22,428 nt of DNA from a virus. Position 1 is the stretch's first letter. The number at the start of each line of letters is the position of its first letter. Positions 7,034 through 13,317 of the stretch are shown here, one piece after another. The position numbers and the translations under genes were made by a program. Where the stretch lies: IMG/VR virus record IMGVR_UViG_3300037104_000355, positions 1 to 22,428 of that record; one strand, written 5' to 3'. The notes under the pieces are model-generated. The model searched no databases, was not told where the DNA came from, and saw only the letters and a program-made list of their open reading frames with translations.

Positions 7034-7375
7034 CTACTTGATTCCGCCTACGTCAACTAGAACTTCTCCATCCATTCCGATAGTCTTCATTTGACTTTTC
7101 TTAATTGCTTCAGATCCGTCAACTTTAAGAACAAAAGTTTCCCATTCGTGTTGTTTTTCATCGACATGATGCAACTCAAATGGGGCTTCTCTATCTCCGC
7201 AAGCCAAATACACAACACCGGACTGAGCGTCGGCCACTAAACCATTTAGGTCTAGTATATTCAACCTAGCTTCAGAACCTTCTTGAACATAGAGTCCGAT
7301 CTTCATTTCGGTATGAAGAGGGACTCCACTAGAAATCAAATGTTCAAGTATGTTGTATAACTTAGCTATTATCAT
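7034..7375 (-). CDS. Unknown 113-residue protein
   Basis: I recognise no family. The sequence is mixed alpha/beta: an N-terminal helix (AKLYNILEHLI), then several short strands (KIGLYVQE, RLNILDLNG, GVVYLACGD) and a C-terminal GEVLVDVGGIK. There is no signal peptide or membrane helix. Its start overlaps the end of the von Willebrand A gene by 14 bases and has no clear Shine-Dalgarno sequence, so it is probably translated by coupling. It is placed between the vWA protein and the Nudix hydrolase and may act with one of them; that is speculation. Confidence 0.75.
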   Translation of the reverse strand: MIIAKLYNILEHLISSGVPLHTEMKIGLYVQEGSEARLNILDLNGLVADAQSGVVYLACGDREAPFELHHVDEKQHEWETFVLKVDGSEAIKKSQMKTIGMDGEVLVDVGGIK

Positions 7376-8012
7376 TCTTGACTAGAGCTTCACGATCATC
7401 AAGTGAATATGATGCCAAGTTAACCATCGAAGAATAATCTTCTGCACCCTTAGCTCTCAACATCTTGGAGCTAACCATGCTTAGAGTATGTCCTAGATTG
7501 TTGTCTGAGTAATTCGCGCAGAGTCCGCGAGCAATACCCAACTGACTTCCAGCCAATATAGCATCCTGGTTAGATCCTACATAGGTGAACAACCAAGAAT
7601 ACTTTTCGGTCTGATGTTCAACCATCTCCTTGACTTGTTCTGGAGAATAATTCTTTGAGGAATTCTCCTCACCGTCAGTCAAAATCATGACCTGAATTTT
7701 TTCAGGTCGATCTTCTTCTGCCATTTCGTTCAGTTTACAACCAACATCCTTGATGGTGTATCCAATTGCATCGCGAAGTGCAGTCCATCCATTACACTCA
7801 TAATCAAACTGTGAGACTTCACTAACATGCTTGAAGTCTAGAATATTCTTAGTGTCATTCGCAAATTGATAGATAGAAATCAATTCGTCGCTATTGGCGT
7901 CTTTACGATCCTTAATAGCCTGATTTACCGATGAAACTACTTCAGGTGCTTTCATTGTCATTGATGACGATGCATCAATGATGAAAACTAAAAGTGAAAG
8001 ATCCTTCTTCAT
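7362..8012 (-). CDS. von Willebrand factor A domain protein
   Basis: The 216-residue protein is essentially one vWA domain with a complete metal-ion-dependent adhesion site: DASSS (D13, S15, S17) after a hydrophobic strand, Thr77 in NGWTALRDAI, and D113 in MILTDGEENSS. It should bind a divalent metal and a partner carrying an acidic ligand. No signal peptide or transmembrane helix is visible, so it acts in the cytoplasm. Stand-alone cytoplasmic vWA proteins often work with AAA+ ATPases, tellurite-resistance-type proteins or other partners; none is encoded next to it, although the two small unknown genes flanking it are candidates. The start has AAAGGA about 6 bases upstream. It lies in the same unit as ThyX and the NAD genes. 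Confidence 0.9.
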   Translation of the reverse strand: MKKDLSLLVFIIDASSSMTMKAPEVVSSVNQAIKDRKDANSDELISIYQFANDTKNILDFKHVSEVSQFDYECNGWTALRDAIGYTIKDVGCKLNEMAEEDRPEKIQVMILTDGEENSSKNYSPEQVKEMVEHQTEKYSWLFTYVGSNQDAILAGSQLGIARGLCANYSDNNLGHTLSMVSSKMLRAKGAEDYSSMVNLASYSLDDREALVKNDNS

Positions 8013-8014
8013 GA

Positions 8015-8320
8015 TTATTCCTTTGATGTTGGGGATGATCTCTTCATCGAGTCGCCAGTTGCTCTACGGTGGGACTTAATCAAAACACGAGAATCTACAG
8101 GATCAACCACCAAATTACCTGAGACAGTTAGAACCATCCAATGGACCCATTCAGTTCCATCGAATAATTCAAGACCTCGACCAACCTTGGCATACTTCTC
8201 TGGAATCAATGAGGTGGTGTGTGCCACTCCTTCAATTTCGGTTAGAGGTCGCACCAATCTACAAGATCGGAAATTACCCTTGATGACTCCAGTGTCGTTC
8301 TGTGCGGTATTGACGTTCAT
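8015..8320 (-). CDS. Unknown 101-residue protein
   Basis: I recognise no family. The sequence has a beta-rich core (GLELFDGTEWVHWMVLTVSGNLVVDP) and a basic, Ser/Arg/Lys-rich tail (KSHRRATGDSMKRSSPTSKE). Its ATG overlaps the ThyX stop codon (TAATG) and AAAGGA lies about 8 bases upstream. It ends 2 bases before the vWA gene, so the ThyX, 101-residue and vWA proteins are probably co-translated from one message. Confidence 0.75.
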   Translation of the reverse strand: MNVNTAQNDTGVIKGNFRSCRLVRPLTEIEGVAHTTSLIPEKYAKVGRGLELFDGTEWVHWMVLTVSGNLVVDPVDSRVLIKSHRRATGDSMKRSSPTSKE

Positions 8321-9885
8321 TAGAAAGTTCCTTTTGCTTTTTCAATCTTAGCTTGAATTCTCTCTTCAGCTTCTCTACGATCAGTATATCCACTCATATC
8401 AACTCTGATATACTTAGAAAAACGCTTGTAGTCGTGTTCTATTTCCTTGTACATCTCTTGAGCTAATCTACGATATGAATAGTGACCTGCAGGCCCGCTT
8501 CTCAATTCAATGAAATAAGCCAACTGCCTGAGATTGCAATTATATACTACATTGATATTTGTTCCTAGTATTAGGAAGTACGCAGCAGTGAATCTATCGT
8601 TTTCGTATAGCTTGCCGATGACATCTGCAATTCGATCACACAGTGCGACGTATTCAGCCTTCAATTCAGAGGCTTCTGCTTCTTCTAAGAAATTAGGAAT
8701 TGAATATCCATATGAGGGGCACCAGTCAGATGGGATCTGAACGCCAACTCTATGACGCTGAACGTCTCGATATGCACCAATATCAAGTACAAACCTAAAA
8801 GTGTTATCTCCGAAAGCGGTCCACTTAGGGAATTCGTCGTACTTTCCGCGAGAACTCATCACTGCTTCTATTGCAGTGTCTAGATCACTCTCTTCTAATG
8901 TTCTAGGATCGAAAATTCCGCAAGATGCTATGAAAGCCATGCAAATCTTAGCTTCCACCTCAACACCAACAGGTGAAGCATATTGCAACTGCCTATTATT
9001 GGTGTTAATTGCTTCTTGCTTAGCTTTCTTGAACAATTCAAGAGAAGGTTCTAGAGTCTTAGTGACTAAGAACGAGTTAGTTTCGACATGTCGCAGCAAA
9101 CCTGGGTTTATCTTAACGCATTCGATCTTGATTAGTTCAGCCAGATCTCTAATTTCCTTTTCAGGGCTTGCAAATAATTCAGACAACCATCTTTCAGTTT
9201 CTCTCGTTGGGAGAGTTACACCTAATGAAGTTTTGGTTGATGTTGGTAGCAAATATCTAGCTTCGTCAAAAGCCTTAGCCTTGCAAGTTCTAATCCAAGC
9301 AGCTTCAGACTTAAACTCATCCTTTGAGATCTTAGTCTGAAAGAATGTAGTTGCAGCCTCTAGAACTTTTCTATATAGAACCATAGCATCTGTTAATATC
9401 TGAAGTTCAATTTCAGTTACGAATTCAGATTCTGGAATGTAGAAATTATCAACTGAGAAATTCATATATCTCGTTGACTTTTCCTGGAATGCACCCAACG
9501 AAGAATTCTCTAGGATCTTAGTGGATCTAATTGATACTTGTTCAATAGCCAATCGATCAACAGCTGAATCCTTTAATGAAGCATGTGAATATTCAACAGC
9601 CCATTTTCTCATAAATTCTTCAGATCTTTTTAATAGTCTGTTATACGAATAACTAGAATATTCGTCTCCAATTAATTGGAGTAGCGAGTTATGATATTGT
9701 TCTTCAGTCATATCCTTAAATATATCTAAGAATCTATCACGCATAGTAAGATCAGATCTAGAATACCCGCCTAATAGAAAAGCCCATAGTGAAGTAGGCA
9801 TAGCATCAGTAGCAGCATAAACATTTGAATCAATGTTTGTGAAGAACTTAAGTAATACCTTAGTCTCTAATTCATTGTATTTCAT
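8320..9885 (-). CDS. thyX: Tandem flavin-dependent thymidylate synthase (ThyX)
   Basis: ThyX makes dTMP from dUMP using FAD, NADPH and methylene-tetrahydrofolate. This 521-residue protein is about twice the usual size (220-250) and appears to hold two ThyX repeats. Repeat 1 (about 95-265) has YSHASLKDSAVDRLAIEQVS and FQEKSTRYMNF but lacks the RHR motif, reading ILENSSLGAF at that place. Repeat 2 (about 355-490) has VQRHRVGVQIPSDW (RHR 377-379) and CNLRQLAYFIELRS followed by a HYSYRRLAQEM helix. Repeat 2 is probably catalytic and repeat 1 structural, or they form a composite site. The start has GAGGAT 7 bases upstream. It follows the HNH gene directly. It needs dUMP, which dUTPase can supply. 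Confidence 0.88.
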   Translation of the reverse strand: MKYNELETKVLLKFFTNIDSNVYAATDAMPTSLWAFLLGGYSRSDLTMRDRFLDIFKDMTEEQYHNSLLQLIGDEYSSYSYNRLLKRSEEFMRKWAVEYSHASLKDSAVDRLAIEQVSIRSTKILENSSLGAFQEKSTRYMNFSVDNFYIPESEFVTEIELQILTDAMVLYRKVLEAATTFFQTKISKDEFKSEAAWIRTCKAKAFDEARYLLPTSTKTSLGVTLPTRETERWLSELFASPEKEIRDLAELIKIECVKINPGLLRHVETNSFLVTKTLEPSLELFKKAKQEAINTNNRQLQYASPVGVEVEAKICMAFIASCGIFDPRTLEESDLDTAIEAVMSSRGKYDEFPKWTAFGDNTFRFVLDIGAYRDVQRHRVGVQIPSDWCPSYGYSIPNFLEEAEASELKAEYVALCDRIADVIGKLYENDRFTAAYFLILGTNINVVYNCNLRQLAYFIELRSGPAGHYSYRRLAQEMYKEIEHDYKRFSKYIRVDMSGYTDRREAEERIQAKIEKAKGTF

Positions 9886-10521
9886 TTAAATCCTCGAATC
9901 TTTCATTTTAGCCATTTCCATCTGTTTGTTGAAGGTTTCTCGCCATGTTGAACACATATTAGGTTCTAAATTCATTTTAGTGGTCCAATAGACACTACAT
10001 GCATCTTCAGCTGAATTAAAAACCCCTAAATGTCTTTCTCTTGCATATCTATTATATTGCAATCTAGCTCGCCATTTACCTGATCGTAGCTTAGAAATTC
10101 CTATTAGTCTACTATTCGAATCAGATCTAGCTTTTCTTTTATTCATTGAATTTTCTACTTGTGATACTAATCTTAAATTACGAGGGTCATTATTTAATTT
10201 ATTTCCGTCTATGTGATCTACAACTTCATTAATTATTAATTTGTTTGTTGTAATTGTCATTACTATTCTATGACATTTTAAAGTTTTCTTTATTCCGTTT
10301 ATTTTAATTTTAGTCTCTCTATATCCGCCGACTCCAACCCATCCAACTATATCACCCATAATATGTTCACTAGGACCAACACCTCCATTTATTTTCCATT
10401 TAAGCGATCCAATCGTATTCCATACTAAACAATCTTCTTTTATTTTACATTCGCCATATTCAATATAAAATAATAAATTAAATAATTCTATAATATTATC
10501 AGTCTCTATTTGACTGTACAC
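9886..10521 (-). CDS. HNH homing endonuclease with AP2-like domain
   Basis: The 211-residue protein is a free-standing phage HNH endonuclease. The nuclease core is at about 82-125: LKCHRIVM (H84), VVDHIDGNKLNNDPRNLRLVS (D102, H103, N115), then ENSMNKRKAR. The C-terminal DNA-binding part (about 138-180) is AP2-like: GISKLRSGKWRARLQYNRY followed by LGVFNSAEDA. It was probably inserted between the 239-residue gene and thyX. Its 5' part is very AT-rich (8 of 60 bases G+C at 10441-10500), unlike the neighbours, which fits mobility. The GTG start at 10521 overlaps the preceding gene by 23 bases and has no Shine-Dalgarno sequence; a start further in is possible. Confidence 0.9.
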   Translation of the reverse strand: MYSQIETDNIIELFNLLFYIEYGECKIKEDCLVWNTIGSLKWKINGGVGPSEHIMGDIVGWVGVGGYRETKIKINGIKKTLKCHRIVMTITTNKLIINEVVDHIDGNKLNNDPRNLRLVSQVENSMNKRKARSDSNSRLIGISKLRSGKWRARLQYNRYARERHLGVFNSAEDACSVYWTTKMNLEPNMCSTWRETFNKQMEMAKMKDSRI

Positions 10522-11218
10522 GTCTACGCTTTCTGCGATTGTTATTTTCGACTGCAGCTATCCGCTCTTCTCTATTTTGGATAACCACTATGTCGATGGG
10601 GTCTGGCTCTTCATCTGGATTATTCTCTAACCATTCGGTGATACTAGCTAATTCACCAGACAATGAAGCAGTGAACTCTGCAAAGTATTCAGGTATTACC
10701 TTAAACTTTGAATTTCTTCCATACCATACAGTTGCAATACCAAACTGAGAATAGGAAACCTTCAATTCAATGTAAGGGTCAATGTTTGATTCATCGCAAT
10801 TAACTAAGTAAATTTCAGCGACTGAAACTGATCGCAAAGTATCAGTTGGAGTCATCTGTAAGCCTTCCATTCGCTGTACAGAATGCTGAACGTATACTTC
10901 AGGGATCACAAAAGCGGCAACTGAATTTCCTTCTTCACTATATTGCTTATAGAACCAGTCTTTTGAATTATTAGAATTCCCGTAGAAACCCTCAGGGAAA
11001 TTCCTATCGTACAAAAGCATGTAAGCATCATTACCTTCATCGAAGGTGAATCTGTAATGCTCTTCAACGTCGTTTTTTAGAAAATCAATAAAGCTATATA
11101 GCCAATTGAAACGGTCACTGATGTTTGTCTTAATTCTAGATAAGAATGAAGGATTTGATTCAGAATCATAATCAGCCCCACCTATCCGGAGTCTAACTGA
11201 AAGATCGAAGTCTATCAT
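10499..11218 (-). CDS. Unknown 239-residue protein with Arg-rich tail
   Basis: I recognise no family. The body is beta-rich with aromatic residues (HYRFTFDEGNDAYMLLYD, SVAEIYLVNCDESN, VSYSQFGIATVWYG), followed by an acidic helix and a basic tail (NNNRRKRRRVQSNRD). The tail lies where the HNH gene overlaps, so its end may have been altered by insertion of that endonuclease. AAAGG lies about 8 bases before the ATG, within a 17-base gap after the 110-residue gene. No signal peptide or membrane segment is visible. A role cannot be assigned. Confidence 0.78.
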   Translation of the reverse strand: MIDFDLSVRLRIGGADYDSESNPSFLSRIKTNISDRFNWLYSFIDFLKNDVEEHYRFTFDEGNDAYMLLYDRNFPEGFYGNSNNSKDWFYKQYSEEGNSVAAFVIPEVYVQHSVQRMEGLQMTPTDTLRSVSVAEIYLVNCDESNIDPYIELKVSYSQFGIATVWYGRNSKFKVIPEYFAEFTASLSGELASITEWLENNPDEEPDPIDIVVIQNREERIAAVENNNRRKRRRVQSNRD

Positions 11219-11235
11219 TCAGACAGCCTTTCTGG

Positions 11236-11568
11236 TTATAGAGAAAGCAATGAGAGCATTTCGAGGTCAAGTCCGGTTGGATCCTTCAATCTTTCCGTGA
11301 ACTTAATCTTCAATGCACTATAGATGATCTCTGGGATTTCAACTTCGAGAGGCTTGATATGCTCAGCCTCTACATCAGTATCCCATGACAATCCATTTTC
11401 ATCTACTTGGAAGTTCAAGTTCTCGACGGCCAATTCATCTTCCTTCGGAGCCAGGAAGCCAATGAATCCGTCTGCAGACTTGATCAAATCGGTTGTAGAT
11501 GCGAGGCTACCGATGGAATCGATGAGCCAGAGACGCTGCGACAAGTTAAGTTTAGTACTCATGTTCAT
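11236..11568 (-). CDS. Unknown 110-residue acidic protein
   Basis: No family is recognised. The product is acidic and probably mixed alpha/beta, with DLIKSADGFIGFLAPKEDE, WDTDVEAEHIKPLEVEIP and a C-terminal helix ending in LEMLSLLSL. Two starts compete. ATG 11568 overlaps the TGA of the preceding gene (ATGA), giving coupling. ATG 11562, two codons in, lies exactly 6 bases after TGCTACAAT and matches the leaderless arrangement of four other genes; I prefer it as an alternative promoter-driven start. Either would give nearly the same protein. Confidence 0.72.
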   Translation of the reverse strand: MNMSTKLNLSQRLWLIDSIGSLASTTDLIKSADGFIGFLAPKEDELAVENLNFQVDENGLSWDTDVEAEHIKPLEVEIPEIIYSALKIKFTERLKDPTGLDLEMLSLLSL

Positions 11569-11969
11569 ATTGTAGCACTCGACTTGGGCTTCCTGCCTCT
11601 CTTCTTTGGCTCCGGCTTAAGTACTGCACCTTCAGCTACATCATCTCCACTTGCCATCTTAATTCGGTTATCGTCAGACTCTTTTTGAGCCTTCAATCTA
11701 GCATTTTCTTTTTCGGATTCAGTTCTCTTTTTAAGAGTTACCTGATGCCTAGATTTAACCTCAAATATTACAAGTTCTACAGCTTCAAAACCCCAATTAT
11801 CTAGATACGATTGGGCTACATCTTGAACTCTAGCCTTTTCTTCTTTAGTATTGAATCTGAATAAAGTTGGACAGTCTTCACTGAATTCGAAATGACCATC
11901 CACCCAATACTTGTTATGTTTTTCAACATTGACAAATCCAGCGAATGTAGTTTGCTTAGTGTGATCCAT
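11565..11969 (-). CDS. Unknown 134-residue protein with AT-hook-like tail
   Basis: The N-terminal part (about 1-75) is a compact, partly beta region (GFVNVEKHNKYWVDGHFEFS, then FEAVELVIFEVKSRHQVTLKKR), followed by a charged helix (KENARLKAQKESDD) and a Lys/Pro-rich tail containing PKKRGRKPKS, which looks like an AT-hook (RGRKP) for minor-groove DNA binding. I do not recognise the N-terminal domain. The ATG is not preceded by a normal ribosome site; GGAGG lies 26 bases upstream, separated by a small hairpin that could bring it close. The stop overlaps the next start (ATGA). Confidence 0.75.
   Translation of the reverse strand: MDHTKQTTFAGFVNVEKHNKYWVDGHFEFSEDCPTLFRFNTKEEKARVQDVAQSYLDNWGFEAVELVIFEVKSRHQVTLKKRTESEKENARLKAQKESDDNRIKMASGDDVAEGAVLKPEPKKRGRKPKSSATI
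11569..11577 (-). promoter_or_regulatory. Extended -10 promoter, leaderless type, for the 110-residue gene
   Basis: TGCTACAAT on the minus strand lies within the last codons of the 134-residue gene and ends 6 bases before the in-frame ATG at 11562. No Shine-Dalgarno sequence precedes that ATG. Being inside coding sequence makes this the least independent of the five strong sites. Confidence 0.55.
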
Positions 11970-11972
11970 TTC

Positions 11973-11993
11973 AAAAAGGATTCAAATGAATCC
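11973..11993 (-). terminator. Hairpin plus U-run: terminator or ribosome-site-shaping stem
   Basis: On the minus strand GGATTC-ATTT-GAATCC is followed by TTTTT, 10 bases after the macrodomain stop and only 3 bases before the next ATG. It has the form of a short rho-independent terminator. Alternatively it folds out 16 bases between GGAGG (11996-12000) and the ATG at 11969, giving an effective spacing of about 10. Both roles may apply. Confidence 0.55.
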
Positions 11994-12002
11994 ATCCTCC
12001 GA

Positions 12003-12494
12003 TTAAATCTTCTTAATCCAGTTATCACCCAAAGCGGCAACCTTTTCTGGTAGTACTACTATTGTAGCATTAGGTATTGTTTCTTCAATTATCGATTTAA
12101 CAGTAGGCCAGTGACCTCCGGCCAGATCTGAACCTAATAGGTAAGGAACATAAATCTTCAACTTACGAGTGTTTATGAAATTTAGTTTAGTCAATGCCTT
12201 AGTCAATGCATCATAGCTAGTATGGACGCCAGACCCTGCATAACTCAATTGTCCAAATACATTTGCAACCCTTAAGGGTGGAAAGTCCTTAATAGGGATA
12301 AGCTGAATAGTACCTAATAGTTCGTTTTCCATACCTATCTTAGACTTGCATAGCTTATAGTATTCCTTGAATACACTAGGGTAGTTAGCCCTAATCTGTG
12401 CTGCTAATCCTCGACCCATAACGCCAAGGCAATTAACTTGATGCACAATTATACCTTCTGTAATATCGAGAAGATTTCCCTCAATGATCTCCAT
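12003..12494 (-). CDS. Macrodomain protein (Poa1p-like ADP-ribose phosphatase family)
   Basis: The protein (163 residues from the preferred start) is a single macrodomain. It begins EIIEGNLLDITEGIIVHQVN, with the conserved HQVNCLGVMGRGLAAQI loop that binds ADP-ribose, then FGQLSY (third loop) and VPYLLGSDLAGGHWPTV, the Gly-rich phosphate loop of the Poa1p/ALC1-like branch. Members remove phosphate from ADP-ribose-1''-phosphate or ADP-ribose from proteins or nucleic acids. With the Nudix and NAD genes it suggests handling of ADP-ribose products. An earlier ATG (12500) abuts the GGAG, so I chose the ATG at 12494, which has GGAG 7 bases upstream. An extended -10 box lies 50-60 bases before it. 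Confidence 0.9.
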   Translation of the reverse strand: MEIIEGNLLDITEGIIVHQVNCLGVMGRGLAAQIRANYPSVFKEYYKLCKSKIGMENELLGTIQLIPIKDFPPLRVANVFGQLSYAGSGVHTSYDALTKALTKLNFINTRKLKIYVPYLLGSDLAGGHWPTVKSIIEETIPNATIVVLPEKVAALGDNWIKKI

Positions 12495-12545
12495 TTTCAT
12501 TCTCCGATTAAAATTCTAAAACCGCCTTGACAGGCTCCTACATAG

Positions 12546-12554
12546 ATGATAGCA
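12546..12554 (-). promoter_or_regulatory. Possible extended -10 promoter for the macrodomain gene
   Basis: TGCTATCAT on the minus strand, immediately after the stop of the gp4-type gene, matches TGnTATAAT with one mismatch. Transcription from it would give a leader of about 45 bases containing the GGAG site of the macrodomain gene. No clear -35 is seen. Confidence 0.4.
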
Positions 12555-12557
12555 AGT

Positions 12558-13076
12558 CTAGTGGCCGTCCGACGAGAACGATCTACATAGGCTCTTAATC
12601 TCATCGTCCGTGAAGATCTTAAACTCATACCCTCTATGTTGACAGTATGCTCTAGCCGCAGTCCATTTAGCCACATTTATCACATATTCATTCATTTGAT
12701 ACGCCCAAGTCTTAGTTCTTTTCTTCTGTTTTGGTGGATGTAGTTTATCTGCAGGCTTAACTTCTATTACCCACTTAATATATTTCCCATTCTTATCTTT
12801 GAATTCAACATAGAAATCTGCAAAGTATCTATGTACTTTACTATCTATTGGATTCATGTATGGAATTTCTAGAATTTCAGAACCCCACCTAGTAACAAAT
12901 GAATTCATATCAAATAGATACATCATATTTGCCTCCCAGCTAGATCTGAATATTGGTGGTTTATTTGACATGTACTTTTTATAATTCACAACTTTGTATA
13001 CACCCTGATGCCAGCCACCTTCACTTTTAGGTCGCTGAATAGGTAAATCTTGATCCTCAAATGATCTATAAGCCAT
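12558..13076 (-). CDS. 4: Head-completion nuclease (T4 gp4-like)
   Basis: The 172-residue protein resembles T4 gp4 (150 residues), needed to complete DNA-filled heads and thought to be a PD-(D/E)XK nuclease that trims packaged ends. Matching landmarks are FRSSWEANMMYLFD (43-56), the turn VTRWGSEILEIPYMNPIDSKVHRYFADFYV (D87 being the acidic metal ligand) and VIEVKP (E105, K107; the ExK motif), then PPKQKKRTKTWAYQ. It is the only obvious virion-assembly gene in the window. No Shine-Dalgarno sequence precedes the ATG; ATAAAT lies 6 bases before it, a weak leaderless-type match. The stop of the broken homing-endonuclease fragment overlaps its first codons. Confidence 0.88.
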   Translation of the reverse strand: MAYRSFEDQDLPIQRPKSEGGWHQGVYKVVNYKKYMSNKPPIFRSSWEANMMYLFDMNSFVTRWGSEILEIPYMNPIDSKVHRYFADFYVEFKDKNGKYIKWVIEVKPADKLHPPKQKKRTKTWAYQMNEYVINVAKWTAARAYCQHRGYEFKIFTDDEIKSLCRSFSSDGH

Positions 13077-13256
13077 TTAAATATTTATCATTGAAATAAA
13101 TAGATTTTTCTATCATATCTTTAATAGAATTCATCCTATTATCATCTTTCAAATCACTTTCCCATATAACTATTACTTTATATCCTAATGACTCTAAAAA
13201 TTTTGCCTATTCATGTCATAAGTCCATTTATCTAAAGCCGAATATTTTACACTCCA
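13066..13256 (-). pseudogene. Broken C-terminal fragment of an EDxHD/Vsr-like homing endonuclease
   Basis: Between nrdJ and the gp4 gene the minus strand encodes about 64 codons in two frames. The first frame (13256-13206) reads KYSALDKWTYDMNR; the second (13206-13066) continues AKFLESLGYKVIVIWESDL and ends NDKYLNGL-stop inside the gp4 gene. The frames meet where AGG-GCA has become AGGCA, a one-base loss. GYKVIVIWESD is the typical final strand of Vsr-fold endonucleases found free-standing or in introns of phages (EDxHD family). There is no start codon and no N-terminal half; the nrdJ terminator abuts it. I read it as a decayed mobile endonuclease. Family assignment rests on the motif alone. 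Confidence 0.72.
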
Positions 13257-13258
13257 TT

Positions 13259-13290
13259 AAAAAACCTCCACCTATATTTAGATGGAGGTT
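13259..13290 (-). terminator. Rho-independent terminator after nrdJ
   Basis: On the minus strand AACCTCCA pairs with TGGAGGTT (8 bp, 12-base loop), followed by a U-rich run (the last stem TT plus TTTT). It is 28 bases downstream of the nrdJ stop and ends the RuvC-to-nrdJ unit. Confidence 0.88.
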
Positions 13291-13317
13291 GTTAATGATG
13301 TTATTGTTATTTTAAAC

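Noticed and set aside
8801-9340. 179-codon plus-strand frame opposite thyX
   Set aside because: It is antisense to the conserved ThyX repeats and resembles nothing; no plus-strand gene elsewhere supports transcription in that direction.
11816-12040. 74-codon minus-strand frame with an ATG next to GGAGG
   Set aside because: It runs through the end of the macrodomain gene and into the 134-residue gene in another frame. Its internal ATG directly abuts GGAGG (zero spacing), and its sequence shows no conserved pattern.
12058-12067. TGCTACAAT on the minus strand inside the macrodomain gene
   Set aside because: It encodes the codons for NATI and has no ATG 6 bases downstream, so it is treated as a chance match. 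It shows that the box alone is not sufficient evidence.
12500-12540. Possible terminator (GCCT-GTCA-AGGC then GGTTTT) after the gp4-type gene, and TTGACA on the plus strand
   Set aside because: The stem is only 4 bp and not followed directly by a U-run. The TTGACA has no good -10 and no plus-strand gene follows.
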